From a bacterium (GTDB lineage Bacteria; Vulcanimicrobiota; Xenobia; Xenobiales; Xenobiaceae), in the NCBI GenBank assembly GCA_022839105.1, contig JALHDH010000022.1, positions 1 to 64,000 on the forward strand: a stretch of 64,000 bases of DNA. The letters are read 5' to 3'. A model generated the notes under the pieces. The model saw only the letters and a list, made by a program, of their open reading frames with translations, searched no databases and was not told where the DNA came from. Below, piece after piece: positions 17,781 to 26,580 of this stretch; the first letter of the stretch is position 1, and every line of letters begins with the position of its first letter. The translations under genes and the position numbers were made by a program.

Positions 17781-18530
17781 ATGTCCATCGCGTTCGGGGG
17801 CTTCGGCGACCCCTTCGCCGACCCGGTGCAGACCCAGGAGACCCCGACGGTCCGCTCTCGGCTCGGCCAGATTCGCGAGGCGGTCGACCGGGTCTGTCTG
17901 AGCACCGGCCGGGACCCCAACTCCGTCCGCCTCCTGGGGGTGACCAAGACTCTGACCCCCGAGCAGATCCGTCCTGCCCTGGAGGCCGGGTTGGAGGATC
18001 TGGGCGAGAACTACCTCCAGGAGGCCCGCGAGAAGGCCACCCGGCTTCCAGGGGCGCGCTGGCATCTGATCGGACATCTCCAGCGCAACAAGGTGAACCT
18101 GGCGGTGGATCTCTTCGAGACCATCCACACCCTGGACTCGATCCCCCTGATTCGCCGCCTGGATCGGCGTTGCACGGAGCGGGGGCGCAACCTGCCCTGC
18201 CTGCTCCAGATCCGGCTGGGGGGCGAGGAGACCAAGCACGGCATCGAACCCGACCAGGTCTTCCCGCTCCTGGACGAACTCCGCGGCGATCCTCCGCGTT
18301 CGCTGCGCCTGGTCGGCCTGATGTCGATCCCCCCCCCGGGACCCGACGCCGAGGCCAGTCGGCCTCATTTCCGCAGGCTGCGCAAGTTGTTGGAGGCCAT
18401 CCTGGAAAGAGGCTATCCCTTCTGGCATGGCCGCGAGCTTTCGATGGGCATGAGCGACGACTATCTGGTGGCGGTCGAGGAGGGGGCGACCATGATCCGC
18501 CTGGGTCGGGCCATCTTCGGCGAGCGTTGA
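17781..18530 (+). CDS. YggS-family PLP homeostasis protein
   Basis: YggS/PROSC proteins bind pyridoxal phosphate and buffer its level. The 249-residue product has the PLP lysine in LLGVTKT, the GENYLQEAREK motif, WHLIGHLQRNK and the C-terminal SMGMSDDYLVAVEEGATMIRLG signature. The first ~25 residues are an extra, poorly conserved leader. It is followed by sepF, the usual neighbour of yggS in Gram-positive-type division clusters. Confidence 0.93.
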   Translation: MSIAFGGFGDPFADPVQTQETPTVRSRLGQIREAVDRVCLSTGRDPNSVRLLGVTKTLTPEQIRPALEAGLEDLGENYLQEAREKATRLPGARWHLIGHLQRNKVNLAVDLFETIHTLDSIPLIRRLDRRCTERGRNLPCLLQIRLGGEETKHGIEPDQVFPLLDELRGDPPRSLRLVGLMSIPPPGPDAEASRPHFRRLRKLLEAILERGYPFWHGRELSMGMSDDYLVAVEEGATMIRLGRAIFGER

Positions 18531-18646
18531 CTCAGGGGAACGCGAGCACGACGCGTCGGCCAGGAGGAAACAGGGGGCTTGGAATTGAATTGCCGTCAAC
18601 GGCCTTGGGGGGCCAGCGCGGGCGAACCGGACCACGGAGGTGTCGA

Positions 18647-19180
18647 GTGGGTGCCAGCATGATGGAGAAACTCCGCCGTTTCTTCACGATGGACGAGGAA
18701 TACAGCCAGTCCGAGGAGCTCTCCTCGGATGCGGCCATGGCTGCGCCCCCGGCCGGCGCCCGGCGTGAGGGGCGGGCCCGTGGCACCCTGATCGGCCTGC
18801 CTTCGCCCAAGAAGCAGGAGGTCCTGATCCTCGAGCCGGGCACCTTCGCCGAGGCTCGCGAGATCGCCGAGGCGCTCAAGGTCAAGAAGTGCATCATCCT
18901 GAACATGCGCCGGACGGACAAGGAGTTGTCGCGGCGCATCGTGGACTTCCTCTCGGGCATCTCCTACGCCCTGGACGGGTTCACCCAGAAGGTGGCCGAT
19001 CAGATCTACCTTTTCACCCCGAGCCACATCGAGATCTTCGTCCCGGATCGCCAGGCCCCGGAGGCCGGGGGGGGCGCAACCATGATGGGAGGAACCGGTG
19101 TGAGCGGGGTTCCCGGGATGGGCGCGGCTCCGGGGACCGATTACGATTCCGGAGGTTACGGAGCCGCTGGCTTCCGTTGA
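18647..19180 (+). CDS. sepF: Cell division protein SepF
   Basis: SepF anchors FtsZ to the membrane and aligns its filaments. The 177-residue product has an N-terminal amphipathic helix (MMEKLRRFFTMDEEY), a low-complexity linker and the SepF core (EVLILEPGTFAEAREIAEALKVKK, then RRIVDFLSGISYALDG). A Gly/Met-rich tail of ~45 residues follows. The GTG 18647 start has GGAGG six bases upstream; ATG 18659 and 18662 are alternatives. It lies after the yggS-like gene, as expected. Confidence 0.92.
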   Translation: MGASMMEKLRRFFTMDEEYSQSEELSSDAAMAAPPAGARREGRARGTLIGLPSPKKQEVLILEPGTFAEAREIAEALKVKKCIILNMRRTDKELSRRIVDFLSGISYALDGFTQKVADQIYLFTPSHIEIFVPDRQAPEAGGGATMMGGTGVSGVPGMGAAPGTDYDSGGYGAAGFR

Positions 19181-19205
19181 TCTCGCCCCGGGCCCCGGGG
19201 GCCTC

Positions 19206-20408
19206 TTGAGGGGGATCGGGGTCTATCTCCATCTGCCCTTCTGTCGGCGTCGTTGCGCCTATTGCGACTTCAACGCCTGGCAGGATCCCGGCGAAGGGGT
19301 CCGACGCGCCTACCACGGGGCGCTCCTGGCCGACCTGCGTCAGCAGGCCTCCGACCCGGCCCCTCGGGTCGGCTCGATCTTCTTCGGGGGCGGGACGCCG
19401 AGCCTGGCCCCCCCATCCTGGATCTCCGAGCTGCTCGAGGTCTGCCGCGAGGTCTTCGAGGTGGTTCCGGGGGTCGAGATCACCCTGGAGGCCAACCCCG
19501 GGACCCTGGACCCCGGCAACCTGGAACGCCTGAGGGAGGCCGGGGTCAACCGACTCTCGTTCGGCGTCCAGGCCCTCGAGGACCGGCTCCTGGCGCGGAT
19601 CGGCAGGATCCACTCCGCCCGGGAGGCGCTTGACGCCCTGGAACAGGCCCGACGGGCCGGTTTTGAGAATCTCTCGCTGGACCTGATCTATGGTCTTCCC
19701 GGTCAGACCCCGGCAGACTGGCAGGCCACCCTGGACCGGGCCCTGGAGGCGCAGCCCCAGCACCTCTCGGCCTACGCCTTGAGCCTCGAGGAGGGGACTC
19801 CCCTGGAAGCCTCGGTTCGGCGCGGAGAGCTCTGCCTGCCCGACCAGGATGCCGTGGCCGACATGGAGAGCCTCCTGCGCCGGACCATGAGGGGGCGCGG
19901 CTTCCGGCAGTATGAGATCTCCAATTGGAGCCTCCCGGGGCGGGAGTGCCGCCACAACATGGTCTACTGGGCCAATCGGGAATACCTGGGGCTGGGCTGC
20001 GGAGCGGTCTCCTATCTCTCGGGTTGGCGGACCCGGCGCCTGGAGACCCCCGAGCAGTACGTCCAGGCCCTGCGCCAGGGGAGGAGCCCTCTCTTCGAGG
20101 CGGAACGCCTGGGAACCGAGAGCGCCCTGAAGGAGACATTGATCCTGGCCCTGCGCACCCGCTGGGGGGCGGACCTGGCCCGCGTGGCCCGACGCTTCGC
20201 CGTCCCGCAAGGTCGGTTGGAGGAGGCCTTCGACGGGCTTCCCGAGGCCCTGGTCCGCCGCTCCGCCTCCAGGGTCCGCCTGACCTCCCGAGGCCGCGAT
20301 CTCGCCAACGAGGTCTTCCTCGGCCTGCTCGGCACGCCGCTGACGCTGCCCCCCCCCGGAGAGCAGGCCCTGCCGTCGGGCCCGAGTCCACAGGCCCCCA
20401 TTTCTTGA
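19206..20408 (+). CDS. hemW: HemW-like radical SAM protein
   Basis: HemW is a radical SAM protein that binds and delivers heme. It was long annotated as oxygen-independent coproporphyrinogen oxidase. The N-terminus GVYLHLPFCRRRCAYCDFNAW gives the CxxxCxxC cluster motif plus the extra Cys/Phe pattern of HemW. GGGTPSL, EANPGTL, RLSFGVQ and YEISNWSLPGRECRHNMVYW are all family hallmarks. The start is TTG 19206, 25 bases after sepF. Its last codons run into the hrcA promoter. The assignment to HemW rather than HemN is based on length (400 residues) and on the N-terminus. Confidence 0.88.
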   Translation: MRGIGVYLHLPFCRRRCAYCDFNAWQDPGEGVRRAYHGALLADLRQQASDPAPRVGSIFFGGGTPSLAPPSWISELLEVCREVFEVVPGVEITLEANPGTLDPGNLERLREAGVNRLSFGVQALEDRLLARIGRIHSAREALDALEQARRAGFENLSLDLIYGLPGQTPADWQATLDRALEAQPQHLSAYALSLEEGTPLEASVRRGELCLPDQDAVADMESLLRRTMRGRGFRQYEISNWSLPGRECRHNMVYWANREYLGLGCGAVSYLSGWRTRRLETPEQYVQALRQGRSPLFEAERLGTESALKETLILALRTRWGADLARVARRFAVPQGRLEEAFDGLPEALVRRSASRVRLTSRGRDLANEVFLGLLGTPLTLPPPGEQALPSGPSPQAPIS

Positions 20409-20434
20409 CAGTCTCCGAGGTCGAGTGCTAACGT
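20405..20434 (+). promoter_or_regulatory. CIRCE-like HrcA operator overlapping the hrcA promoter
   Basis: The right arm GAGTGCTAA (20423-20431) matches the CIRCE consensus exactly. Nine bases before it, TTGACAGTC (20405-20413) matches the left arm TTAGCACTC at 6 of 9 positions. The left arm also contains TTGACA, a perfect -35 box, and TAACGT (20429-20434, 18-base spacer) can serve as -10. HrcA bound here would block the promoter and so autoregulate hrcA-grpE-dnaK. Confidence 0.8.
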
Positions 20435-20492
20435 CCATTGGGGCGCCATGGCAGACCAGCCCGGATGTGGCCGGCTTCCTGGCGACAAGAGG

Positions 20493-21533
20493 ATGATCAA
20501 CGTGGCACTGGACCCCAGGCAGGAACAGGTTCTCCTGGCAGTGGTTCGGGAGTATATCCGGACCGCTCAGCCCGTCAGTTCCTCCCATCTGGTCGAGCAG
20601 TACGGCTTGAGCTGCAGCTCTGCGACCGTCCGGAACGTGATGGCCCGCCTCGAGGAGCTGGGCTTCCTGGGGCAGCCTCACACTTCGGCGGGAAGGGTCC
20701 CGCAGGATCCGGCCTACCGTTACTACGTCGACCGTCTGGTCGAATCGGGGATCGCGACTCCTCCCGAGGCTCCGGTGATTCGGGACGAGGTCGTGGGGGC
20801 CCAGGCCGCGCTCGAGAGCCTGATGGAGCAGGCCAGCCGCCTGCTCACCCAGACCACGCGTCACACCTCGTTGATCCTGGCCCCCCGTCTGCGCCGGAGC
20901 TTCTTCCGTTACCTGCAACTGGTTCCCCTGGGGCCCCGGCGACTGCTCTTCGTCCTGCTGACCAAGACCGGATCGGTGGTCGAGAAGATCCTGGAATTGT
21001 CGTTGCCGGTGCCCCCGGACCTGCTCGAGGGAATGACCGAGGCCCTGAATCGCCGCCTGCGAGGGGTGCCCCTGGTGGAGATCTCCCAGGAGATGCTGGG
21101 AGAGATGCGCTCGGATGTCGATCCGCAGATCCTCCAGGGGCTGACCCTGGCTGCTCGCGACGACTCCCTGGAGTCCGGCGCCCGTCTCGTCCTGGGGGGG
21201 ACCAGCCGCCTGCTGGACCAGCCCGAATTCCGGGACGTCGAGCGCCTGCGCACGATCCTGAAGGTTCTCGAGCAGGAGGAGATCCTGGCCGAGGTCCTGA
21301 CCAAGACCCTCGAGACCCCCGGCTTCCGCATCTGGATCGGCCAGGAAAATGAACTGGTCGAGATGAGCGGCTGCAGCCTCCTGGCCGTCTCCTACTCCTT
21401 GCGGGGAGAACCGGTCGGAACCTTGGGCCTGCTGGGTCCGACCCGCATGCCCTACGATCGGATGCTGGCCATCCTGAACTGCGTCGCCCAGTCGGTGAGC
21501 CAGAGGTTGGAGAGGTTGGGGACCTTGGTCTGA
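20493..21533 (+). CDS. hrcA: Heat-inducible transcription repressor HrcA
   Basis: HrcA represses chaperone operons by binding CIRCE. From ATG 20493 the product has 346 residues, the usual length. It has the N-terminal winged helix (AVVREYIRTAQPVSSSHLVEQYGLSCSSATVRNVMARLEELGFL, then HTSAGRVPQDPAYRYYVD) and a C-terminal GAF-like dimer domain (ELSLP, LGLLGPTRMPYDRMLAIL). ATG 20448 is also in frame, but it would sit only about seven bases after the predicted transcript start. It is the first gene of the heat-shock operon. Confidence 0.93.
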   Translation: MINVALDPRQEQVLLAVVREYIRTAQPVSSSHLVEQYGLSCSSATVRNVMARLEELGFLGQPHTSAGRVPQDPAYRYYVDRLVESGIATPPEAPVIRDEVVGAQAALESLMEQASRLLTQTTRHTSLILAPRLRRSFFRYLQLVPLGPRRLLFVLLTKTGSVVEKILELSLPVPPDLLEGMTEALNRRLRGVPLVEISQEMLGEMRSDVDPQILQGLTLAARDDSLESGARLVLGGTSRLLDQPEFRDVERLRTILKVLEQEEILAEVLTKTLETPGFRIWIGQENELVEMSGCSLLAVSYSLRGEPVGTLGLLGPTRMPYDRMLAILNCVAQSVSQRLERLGTLV

Positions 21534-21701
21534 ACCTTCGGTCTTCGCCTGGTCCGGGCGTTTCCTCGCCCGTTGCTGCCCTCAAGGGCACACCCTGGCC
21601 TTTCCGGCCGTGAAGGAAGCCTCCTGCGTCGCAGGGGCCTTGTCGGCCTTTCCCGAAGGAGCCTCCCGGGTGGGCAGAATCTGGCCAGGAAGGGCGACGT
21701 C

Positions 21702-23204
21702 ATGGCGGAGAAGAAGCGGTTGGAGAGCACGGCCGCGGGGCGACCCAAGCCCCGGCCCCCCTCGTGGTTCAAGCCGGAGAAGTCGGGGGAGGTCCCCGCC
21801 GCGGAATCCCCCCAGGCGCCTGCCGAGCCGGCGCCGACAGCCCCGACTCCCCCCGTTCCGGGGGAGATATCCGCCCTTCCGGCGCCTTCAGGCGAGACCC
21901 TGCTGGGGCCTCCTCCCGCCTCCGAGACCGAGGTGCTGGATTTCCTCGAAGCCCCCGTCCCCCCCACGGAGCCGGAACCTCCCGCGGCCCCGGTGGCTTC
22001 CCCTCCGGCAGATTCTTCCTCGGATTGGGAGCGCGCGCGCCTTCCCGAACCCTCCTCTTCGGGGGCCTTGCCCAGGAGGACCATGCCTGAGGAAGGGTCG
22101 GGGGCGGACTCCGACCAGGACGATCGCCTGGGCGCCGAGATCGAACAACTCGACTCCATCGTCTCGCAGGTCGAATGCCTGGCCTACCTCAAACCCCGAT
22201 TGGCCCGGATCCGCCAGGAGGGGTGCTCCTCGCGGGACATCACCGGGCTCTACCGCATCGTGTCCCAGGCGATGCTGGAACTGATGTTCAAGCAGGTCGA
22301 GTCGGTCGAGGCGATGCGCTCGGAGTTCCACAAGAAGCTCCGAGAAGAACAAGAGGCCCTGCTCTTTGCGGCCTCTTCGGATCTGGTGGCTTCGGCGATG
22401 GGCCGGAAGGCTCGGGAGGCCCCGCCGCCACAGCAGCCTCCGCCGCCCCCTTCGGCCCACGAACAGGCCCAGACCGCGGTCCTGCGCAAGCAGCTCGAGA
22501 TCAAGGACGAGTTGCTTCTCGAGGCCCAGGAGCGTTACGACAAGCTGGTCCGAGATGTGCAGAACATCCGTTCGCGCCAGGAGAAGGACCTGGAACTCCA
22601 GCTTCAGAGGGCGCGTGAATCCTTGTTCCGCAAGCTGCTTCCCGTCTTGGACAGCTTCGACGGGGCCCTGGAGGCCGAGGATCGCTTCTCGGATGTCCAG
22701 GGCGTCATCCAGGGCCTGCAGGGCATCCGTCGCCAGTTGTTGGATTCCTGCGAGTCCGAAGGCCTGCAGTCCATCGAAGCGGTCGGGGAACCCTTTGACC
22801 CGAACTTCCACGAGGCCATGGGCCACGTGGAAACCGGGGAGATTCCCGAGGACCACGTCTTCGACCAGATCCGGCGGGGCTACCTCTTGGGAGAAAAACT
22901 GCTGCGCGCCTCCATGGTTCGCCTGGCGCGCCATCCCGGGCAGGAGGGGGCGGCCGCACCCGGCAAGCCGGAGGAGGCCCGGGTGGAGCCCGCTCCGGTC
23001 CTGGAACCGGCCGCTTCGGATCCCTGCGTTCAGGTGGATTGCGAATCGGCCCTGGCCGGAGCGGCTCCCGAATCCCCCCCGGTGATCTCGGTCCCGGACG
23101 AGGTCTCCGAATTGCCCGGCGAATCCGCTTCGCCCTCCTGGCGACCGCCCGAGGAAGTCCAGTCGGACCCGGAGGCAGCTTCGGAGGGAGCGACCGCGGA
23201 CTGA
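21702..23204 (+). CDS. grpE: GrpE with large N- and C-terminal extensions
   Basis: GrpE is the nucleotide-exchange factor of DnaK. The GrpE core (long helix from KQLEIKDELLLEAQERYDKL, then FDPNFHEAMGHVE and GYLLGEKLLRASMVRLA) occupies roughly residues 260-410 of 500, whereas most GrpE have about 200. Before it lie ~150 Pro/Ala/Glu-rich residues and then a helical segment (IEQLDSIVSQVECLAYL, ITGLYRIVSQAMLELMF) of unknown role. After it comes an ~85-residue acidic Pro-rich tail. ATG 21702 has AGGAAGG upstream. The position between hrcA and dnaK supports the assignment. Confidence 0.88.
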   Translation: MAEKKRLESTAAGRPKPRPPSWFKPEKSGEVPAAESPQAPAEPAPTAPTPPVPGEISALPAPSGETLLGPPPASETEVLDFLEAPVPPTEPEPPAAPVASPPADSSSDWERARLPEPSSSGALPRRTMPEEGSGADSDQDDRLGAEIEQLDSIVSQVECLAYLKPRLARIRQEGCSSRDITGLYRIVSQAMLELMFKQVESVEAMRSEFHKKLREEQEALLFAASSDLVASAMGRKAREAPPPQQPPPPPSAHEQAQTAVLRKQLEIKDELLLEAQERYDKLVRDVQNIRSRQEKDLELQLQRARESLFRKLLPVLDSFDGALEAEDRFSDVQGVIQGLQGIRRQLLDSCESEGLQSIEAVGEPFDPNFHEAMGHVETGEIPEDHVFDQIRRGYLLGEKLLRASMVRLARHPGQEGAAAPGKPEEARVEPAPVLEPAASDPCVQVDCESALAGAAPESPPVISVPDEVSELPGESASPSWRPPEEVQSDPEAASEGATAD

Positions 23205-23246
23205 ACTGACGATTTCCTCGTCGTGAAGCGCGAGGAACCCGAGTCG

Positions 23247-23306
23247 GCCAGGGCGAACCAGAAGGCCAACGCAATCACAAATGGGTCTGGCCCACCTCGC
23301 CCTGGC
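23247..23306 (+). other. Long stem-loop between grpE and dnaK
   Basis: GCCAGGGCGA (23247-23256) pairs with TCGCCCTGGC (23297-23306), and an inner CCAGA (23258-23262) pairs with TCTGG (23286-23290). It could be an mRNA processing or attenuation structure that sets the grpE to dnaK ratio. No protein is encoded in this gap. Confidence 0.45.
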
Positions 23307-23353
23307 AGCGGGTCTCCCTGAGGGTAGCTTGATTCTGGAGGATACAGAACGAC

Positions 23354-25195
23354 ATGACAGGCAAGATCGTCGGGATCGACCTCGGAACCACCAACTCGGT
23401 CGTCTCGATCGTCGAGGGTGGCGCGCCCATCGTGATCCCCAGCGCGGAGGGGGATTATCTGTTCCCCTCGGTGGTCGGTTTCTCCAAGTCGGGAGAGCGC
23501 CTGGTCGGCTCGGTGGCCAAACGGCAGGCCATCTCCAACCCGGAGCGGACCGTGATTTCCATCAAGCGGAACATGGGGACCGACCAGCGGACCCAGATCG
23601 ATGATCGGCAGTACACCCCCCAGGAAATCTCGGCGATGATCCTGCAGAAGATCAAGGCGGACGCCGAGGCCTACCTGGGTTTCCCGATCGAGAAGGCGGT
23701 TCTCACCGTTCCGGCCTACTTCTCCGATTCGGAGAGGCAGGCCACCAAGGATGCAGGCACCATCGCCGGGATGGAGGTCCTGCGGATCATCAACGAGCCG
23801 ACGGCCTCGTGTCTGGCCTACGGCCTGGAGAAGGTGGACACCAACGAGACCGTCCTGGTCTGGGACCTTGGAGGCGGCACCTTCGACGTGTCGATCGTCG
23901 AGTTGGGTGGCGGACTGGTCGAGGTCAAGTCGACGGCCGGCAACTCCAGGCTGGGTGGCGATGACTGGGACCAGAGGGTCATGGACTGGCTGGTCGACGA
24001 GTTCAAGAAGATGCACGGTCTGGATCTGCGTTCGGATCGTCTGGCCATGCAGCGCCTGAAGGAGGCCTCCGAGAACGCCAAGATCCAGCTCTCCACCGAG
24101 ACCAGCACGCGCATCAACCTGCCCTTCATCGCCGCGGACGCCTCCGGCCCCAAGCATCTCGACGTCGAGTTGACTCGCGCCCGCTTCCAGGAACTCACCG
24201 CGGACCTGGTCGAGAAGTGCGTCGAGCCCGCGATGCGGGCGCTGGAGGATTCGGGGCTGAGGATCCAGGAGATTCACAAGGTCCTGCTGGTCGGCGGTTC
24301 GACCCGGATGCCGGCCATCCAGGACAAGGTCCGCAGTCTCTTCGGCCGCGAGCCCTCCCGCGAGATCGATCCCGACAAGGTGGTGGCCATGGGGGCCGCC
24401 ATCCAGGGGGCGGTCCTGGCCGGCGAGGTCAAGGACATGGTCCTGCTCGACGTCACCTCCCTCTCGCTGGGAATCGAGACGGTCGGCGGGGTCTTCACCA
24501 AGCTGATCGAGCGCAATACCCACATCCCCTGCTCCAAGACCCGGATCTTCACCACTGCGGCCGACGGCCAGACGGTGGTCGAGGTGCATGTCCTGCAGGG
24601 CGAGCGCGAACTCGCGGCCCACAACAAATCCCTGGGCCGTTTCGAGCTGCGCAACATTCCGCCGGCGCCGCGCGGGGTCCCCCAGATCGAGGTGACCTTC
24701 GATATCGACGCCAACGGCATCGTGAACGTCTCGGCCAAGGACATGGCCACCGGGAACAAGCAGAAGATCACCATCCAGTCCCCCACCAACCTGACCAAGG
24801 ACGAGATCGACCACATGGTCAAGGAGGCGGCCATCTACGCCGAGGAGGATGGAAAGCGTCGCGAAGAGGCCACGATCCGCAACAAGGCCAATATCGAACT
24901 GGATACGGCCGAACGCACCATGCGGGACCTCGGGGAGCAGATTCCGGTCGAGCATCAGCGCAAACTGCGGGATGCCATCGATCGCCTCAGGATGTCGCTG
25001 CAGACCTACGAGCTGCAGAAGATCAGCCAGGATACCAAGGTGCTCCAGGACCAGCTCTTCGCCGTCTCGACCGACGCCTACTACTCGCTGGAGACCGGCA
25101 AGTCGGCCGGGTCCAAGCCAGGGGGGGCGGCCTCGGTCAAGTCCAGCGTCGACGAGCCGGCCGAGGAAGACCTCTTCGGCTGGTTCAAGAAGTAG
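23354..25195 (+). CDS. dnaK: Molecular chaperone DnaK (Hsp70)
   Basis: DnaK is the ATP-dependent Hsp70 chaperone. The 613-residue product has the ATPase signatures IVGIDLGTTNSVVS, VWDLGGGTFDVSIVE and VLLVGGSTRMPAIQ, and the substrate-binding domain (SLSLGIETVGGVFTKLIERN, then FDIDANGIVNVSAKD). The helical lid and a short acidic end follow (EEDLFGWFKK); the typical long disordered tail is reduced. A GGAGGATACAGAACG leader precedes ATG 23354. It is in the hrcA-grpE-dnaK-dnaJ order. Confidence 0.96.
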   Translation: MTGKIVGIDLGTTNSVVSIVEGGAPIVIPSAEGDYLFPSVVGFSKSGERLVGSVAKRQAISNPERTVISIKRNMGTDQRTQIDDRQYTPQEISAMILQKIKADAEAYLGFPIEKAVLTVPAYFSDSERQATKDAGTIAGMEVLRIINEPTASCLAYGLEKVDTNETVLVWDLGGGTFDVSIVELGGGLVEVKSTAGNSRLGGDDWDQRVMDWLVDEFKKMHGLDLRSDRLAMQRLKEASENAKIQLSTETSTRINLPFIAADASGPKHLDVELTRARFQELTADLVEKCVEPAMRALEDSGLRIQEIHKVLLVGGSTRMPAIQDKVRSLFGREPSREIDPDKVVAMGAAIQGAVLAGEVKDMVLLDVTSLSLGIETVGGVFTKLIERNTHIPCSKTRIFTTAADGQTVVEVHVLQGERELAAHNKSLGRFELRNIPPAPRGVPQIEVTFDIDANGIVNVSAKDMATGNKQKITIQSPTNLTKDEIDHMVKEAAIYAEEDGKRREEATIRNKANIELDTAERTMRDLGEQIPVEHQRKLRDAIDRLRMSLQTYELQKISQDTKVLQDQLFAVSTDAYYSLETGKSAGSKPGGAASVKSSVDEPAEEDLFGWFKK

Positions 25196-25224
25196 CCGGG
25201 CTCCGCAACGGCGGGCCGGCATTC

Positions 25225-25253
25225 GGGGCCTGACCCTGCCCGGGTCGGGCCCC
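25225..25253 (+). terminator. Hairpin between dnaK and dnaJ
   Basis: GGGGCCTGACCC pairs with GGGTCGGGCCCC (one internal T/G mismatch) around a 5-base loop, 30 bases after dnaK. No T tract follows. It may reduce read-through into dnaJ. Confidence 0.5.
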
Positions 25254-25334
25254 GTCGCGTCCGCTCCGCCGAACCCAGAACCCCTCGGCGGCCGAATGCC
25301 ACGGTAGGTGGCGGATTCAGGGGGCCCTCTGGAG

Positions 25335-25363
25335 TTGATCGGGGCGGGTCCCGGGGGTATGAT
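25335..25363 (+). promoter_or_regulatory. Sigma-70-type promoter for dnaJ
   Basis: TTGATC (25335-25340) and TATGAT (25358-25363) are 17 bases apart. With the upstream hairpin, this suggests that dnaJ-prmA-rsmE is at least partly transcribed on its own. Confidence 0.6.
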
Positions 25364-25437
25364 GGGGACGTTTTCTAGAAGCCTGGAACAGCGCCCTGAG
25401 CTACAATGAAGGCGGTTCCAGGGAGGAGATTCCCCTC

Positions 25438-26580
25438 TTGAGCATGGCCCAGATGGATTATTACCAGATCCTGGGCGTCCCCCGGGACGCCAGCCTCAAC
25501 GACATCAAGAAGGCCTACAAGCGCCTGGCCCGGCAGTATCACCCCGATGTGGCCGAGGACAAGCAGGAGGCTGAGCGTCGCTTTGGCGAGATCAACGAGG
25601 CCTATTCGCTCCTCAGCGACGAGCAGAAGAGAGCCTACTACGACCGTTTCGGGCACGCCCCGAACCAGAATGCCGGGATGGGAGCCTCCGACATGGGGGG
25701 GTTCGGCTTCCCGTTCGGAGATCTCTTCGAGACCCTCTTCGATCTCGGGGGTGGGGGAGGAGGCCGAGGACGCGCCGCGCATCGCCCCACCCGGGGCCGG
25801 GACCTGCGGGTCGGCGTCCGCGTGACCCTCGAGGAGGCCTGCACCGGAGCCCGGCGGGACGTCGCCTACCAGGTGGAGGAGACCTGCCTGAACTGCCAGG
25901 GCCGGTGCACCACCGAGCCGGACGGTGTGCAGACGTGCAAGACCTGCCAGGGAGCAGGCCAGGTCCAACGGGTCGTCAATATCGGATTCGGCAGCCTGAC
26001 CCAGGTGGGGCCCTGCCCCGACTGCCGCGGGCAGGGACGTACCCTGACCAGGCCGTGTCCCGAGTGTCGGGGGCGCGGGGTGGTGAAGACCCGCAAGACC
26101 TTGGAGGTCGCGATTCCCCCAGGCGTGGACAACGGGCTCTCGCTCCGCATCGCCGGCAAGGGGGAGCCGGGTCAGTCCGGCGGGCCTCCCGGGAACCTGC
26201 TCGTCAGCATCGAGGTCGAGCCCCATCCGGCCTTCGAGCGCCAGGGGGATGACCTGATCCACCGCCATCGGGTGACCTTCACCGAGGCAGCCCTGGGAGC
26301 CCGGGTTCCCGTCAACCAGTTGGTCGGGGATCCCGAGCCGATGAAGGTGCCCGCGGGGACCCAGAGCGGGACCACCTTCCGCATGAAGGGCAAGGGGATG
26401 CCCCGAATCGGCGGTTCAGGCCACGGCGACCTGCACGTCGTGCTTGAAGTCATGGTTCCCACGCACCTCAACTCCCGGCAGAAGGAGCTGCTCAAGCAGT
26501 TCGCCGAGGCCGGCTCGCAGGAGGCCGAGGAGGGGAGCGGTGGATTCTTCGGGAGGATTCGCGATGCCATCTTCGGTTGA
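25438..26580 (+). CDS. dnaJ: Chaperone protein DnaJ
   Basis: DnaJ delivers substrates to DnaK and stimulates its ATPase. The 380-residue product has the J domain (DYYQILGVPRDASLNDIKKAY) with the essential HPD in RQYHPDV, a G/F region, four zinc-finger repeats (CLNCQGRC, CKTCQGAG, CPDCRGQG, CPECRGRG) and the C-terminal substrate domains. The first repeat ends in Cys instead of Gly. TTG 25438 has GGAGGAG at good spacing; ATG 25444 is an alternative. The stop lies inside prmA (17-base overlap). Confidence 0.95.
   Translation: MSMAQMDYYQILGVPRDASLNDIKKAYKRLARQYHPDVAEDKQEAERRFGEINEAYSLLSDEQKRAYYDRFGHAPNQNAGMGASDMGGFGFPFGDLFETLFDLGGGGGGRGRAAHRPTRGRDLRVGVRVTLEEACTGARRDVAYQVEETCLNCQGRCTTEPDGVQTCKTCQGAGQVQRVVNIGFGSLTQVGPCPDCRGQGRTLTRPCPECRGRGVVKTRKTLEVAIPPGVDNGLSLRIAGKGEPGQSGGPPGNLLVSIEVEPHPAFERQGDDLIHRHRVTFTEAALGARVPVNQLVGDPEPMKVPAGTQSGTTFRMKGKGMPRIGGSGHGDLHVVLEVMVPTHLNSRQKELLKQFAEAGSQEAEEGSGGFFGRIRDAIFG

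Noticed and set aside
15233..17947. Very long open frame on the minus strand opposite the PilT-like and hutH genes
   Set aside because: It is a shadow of high G+C codon bias: no family similarity, low-complexity composition, and it lies entirely opposite well-supported genes.
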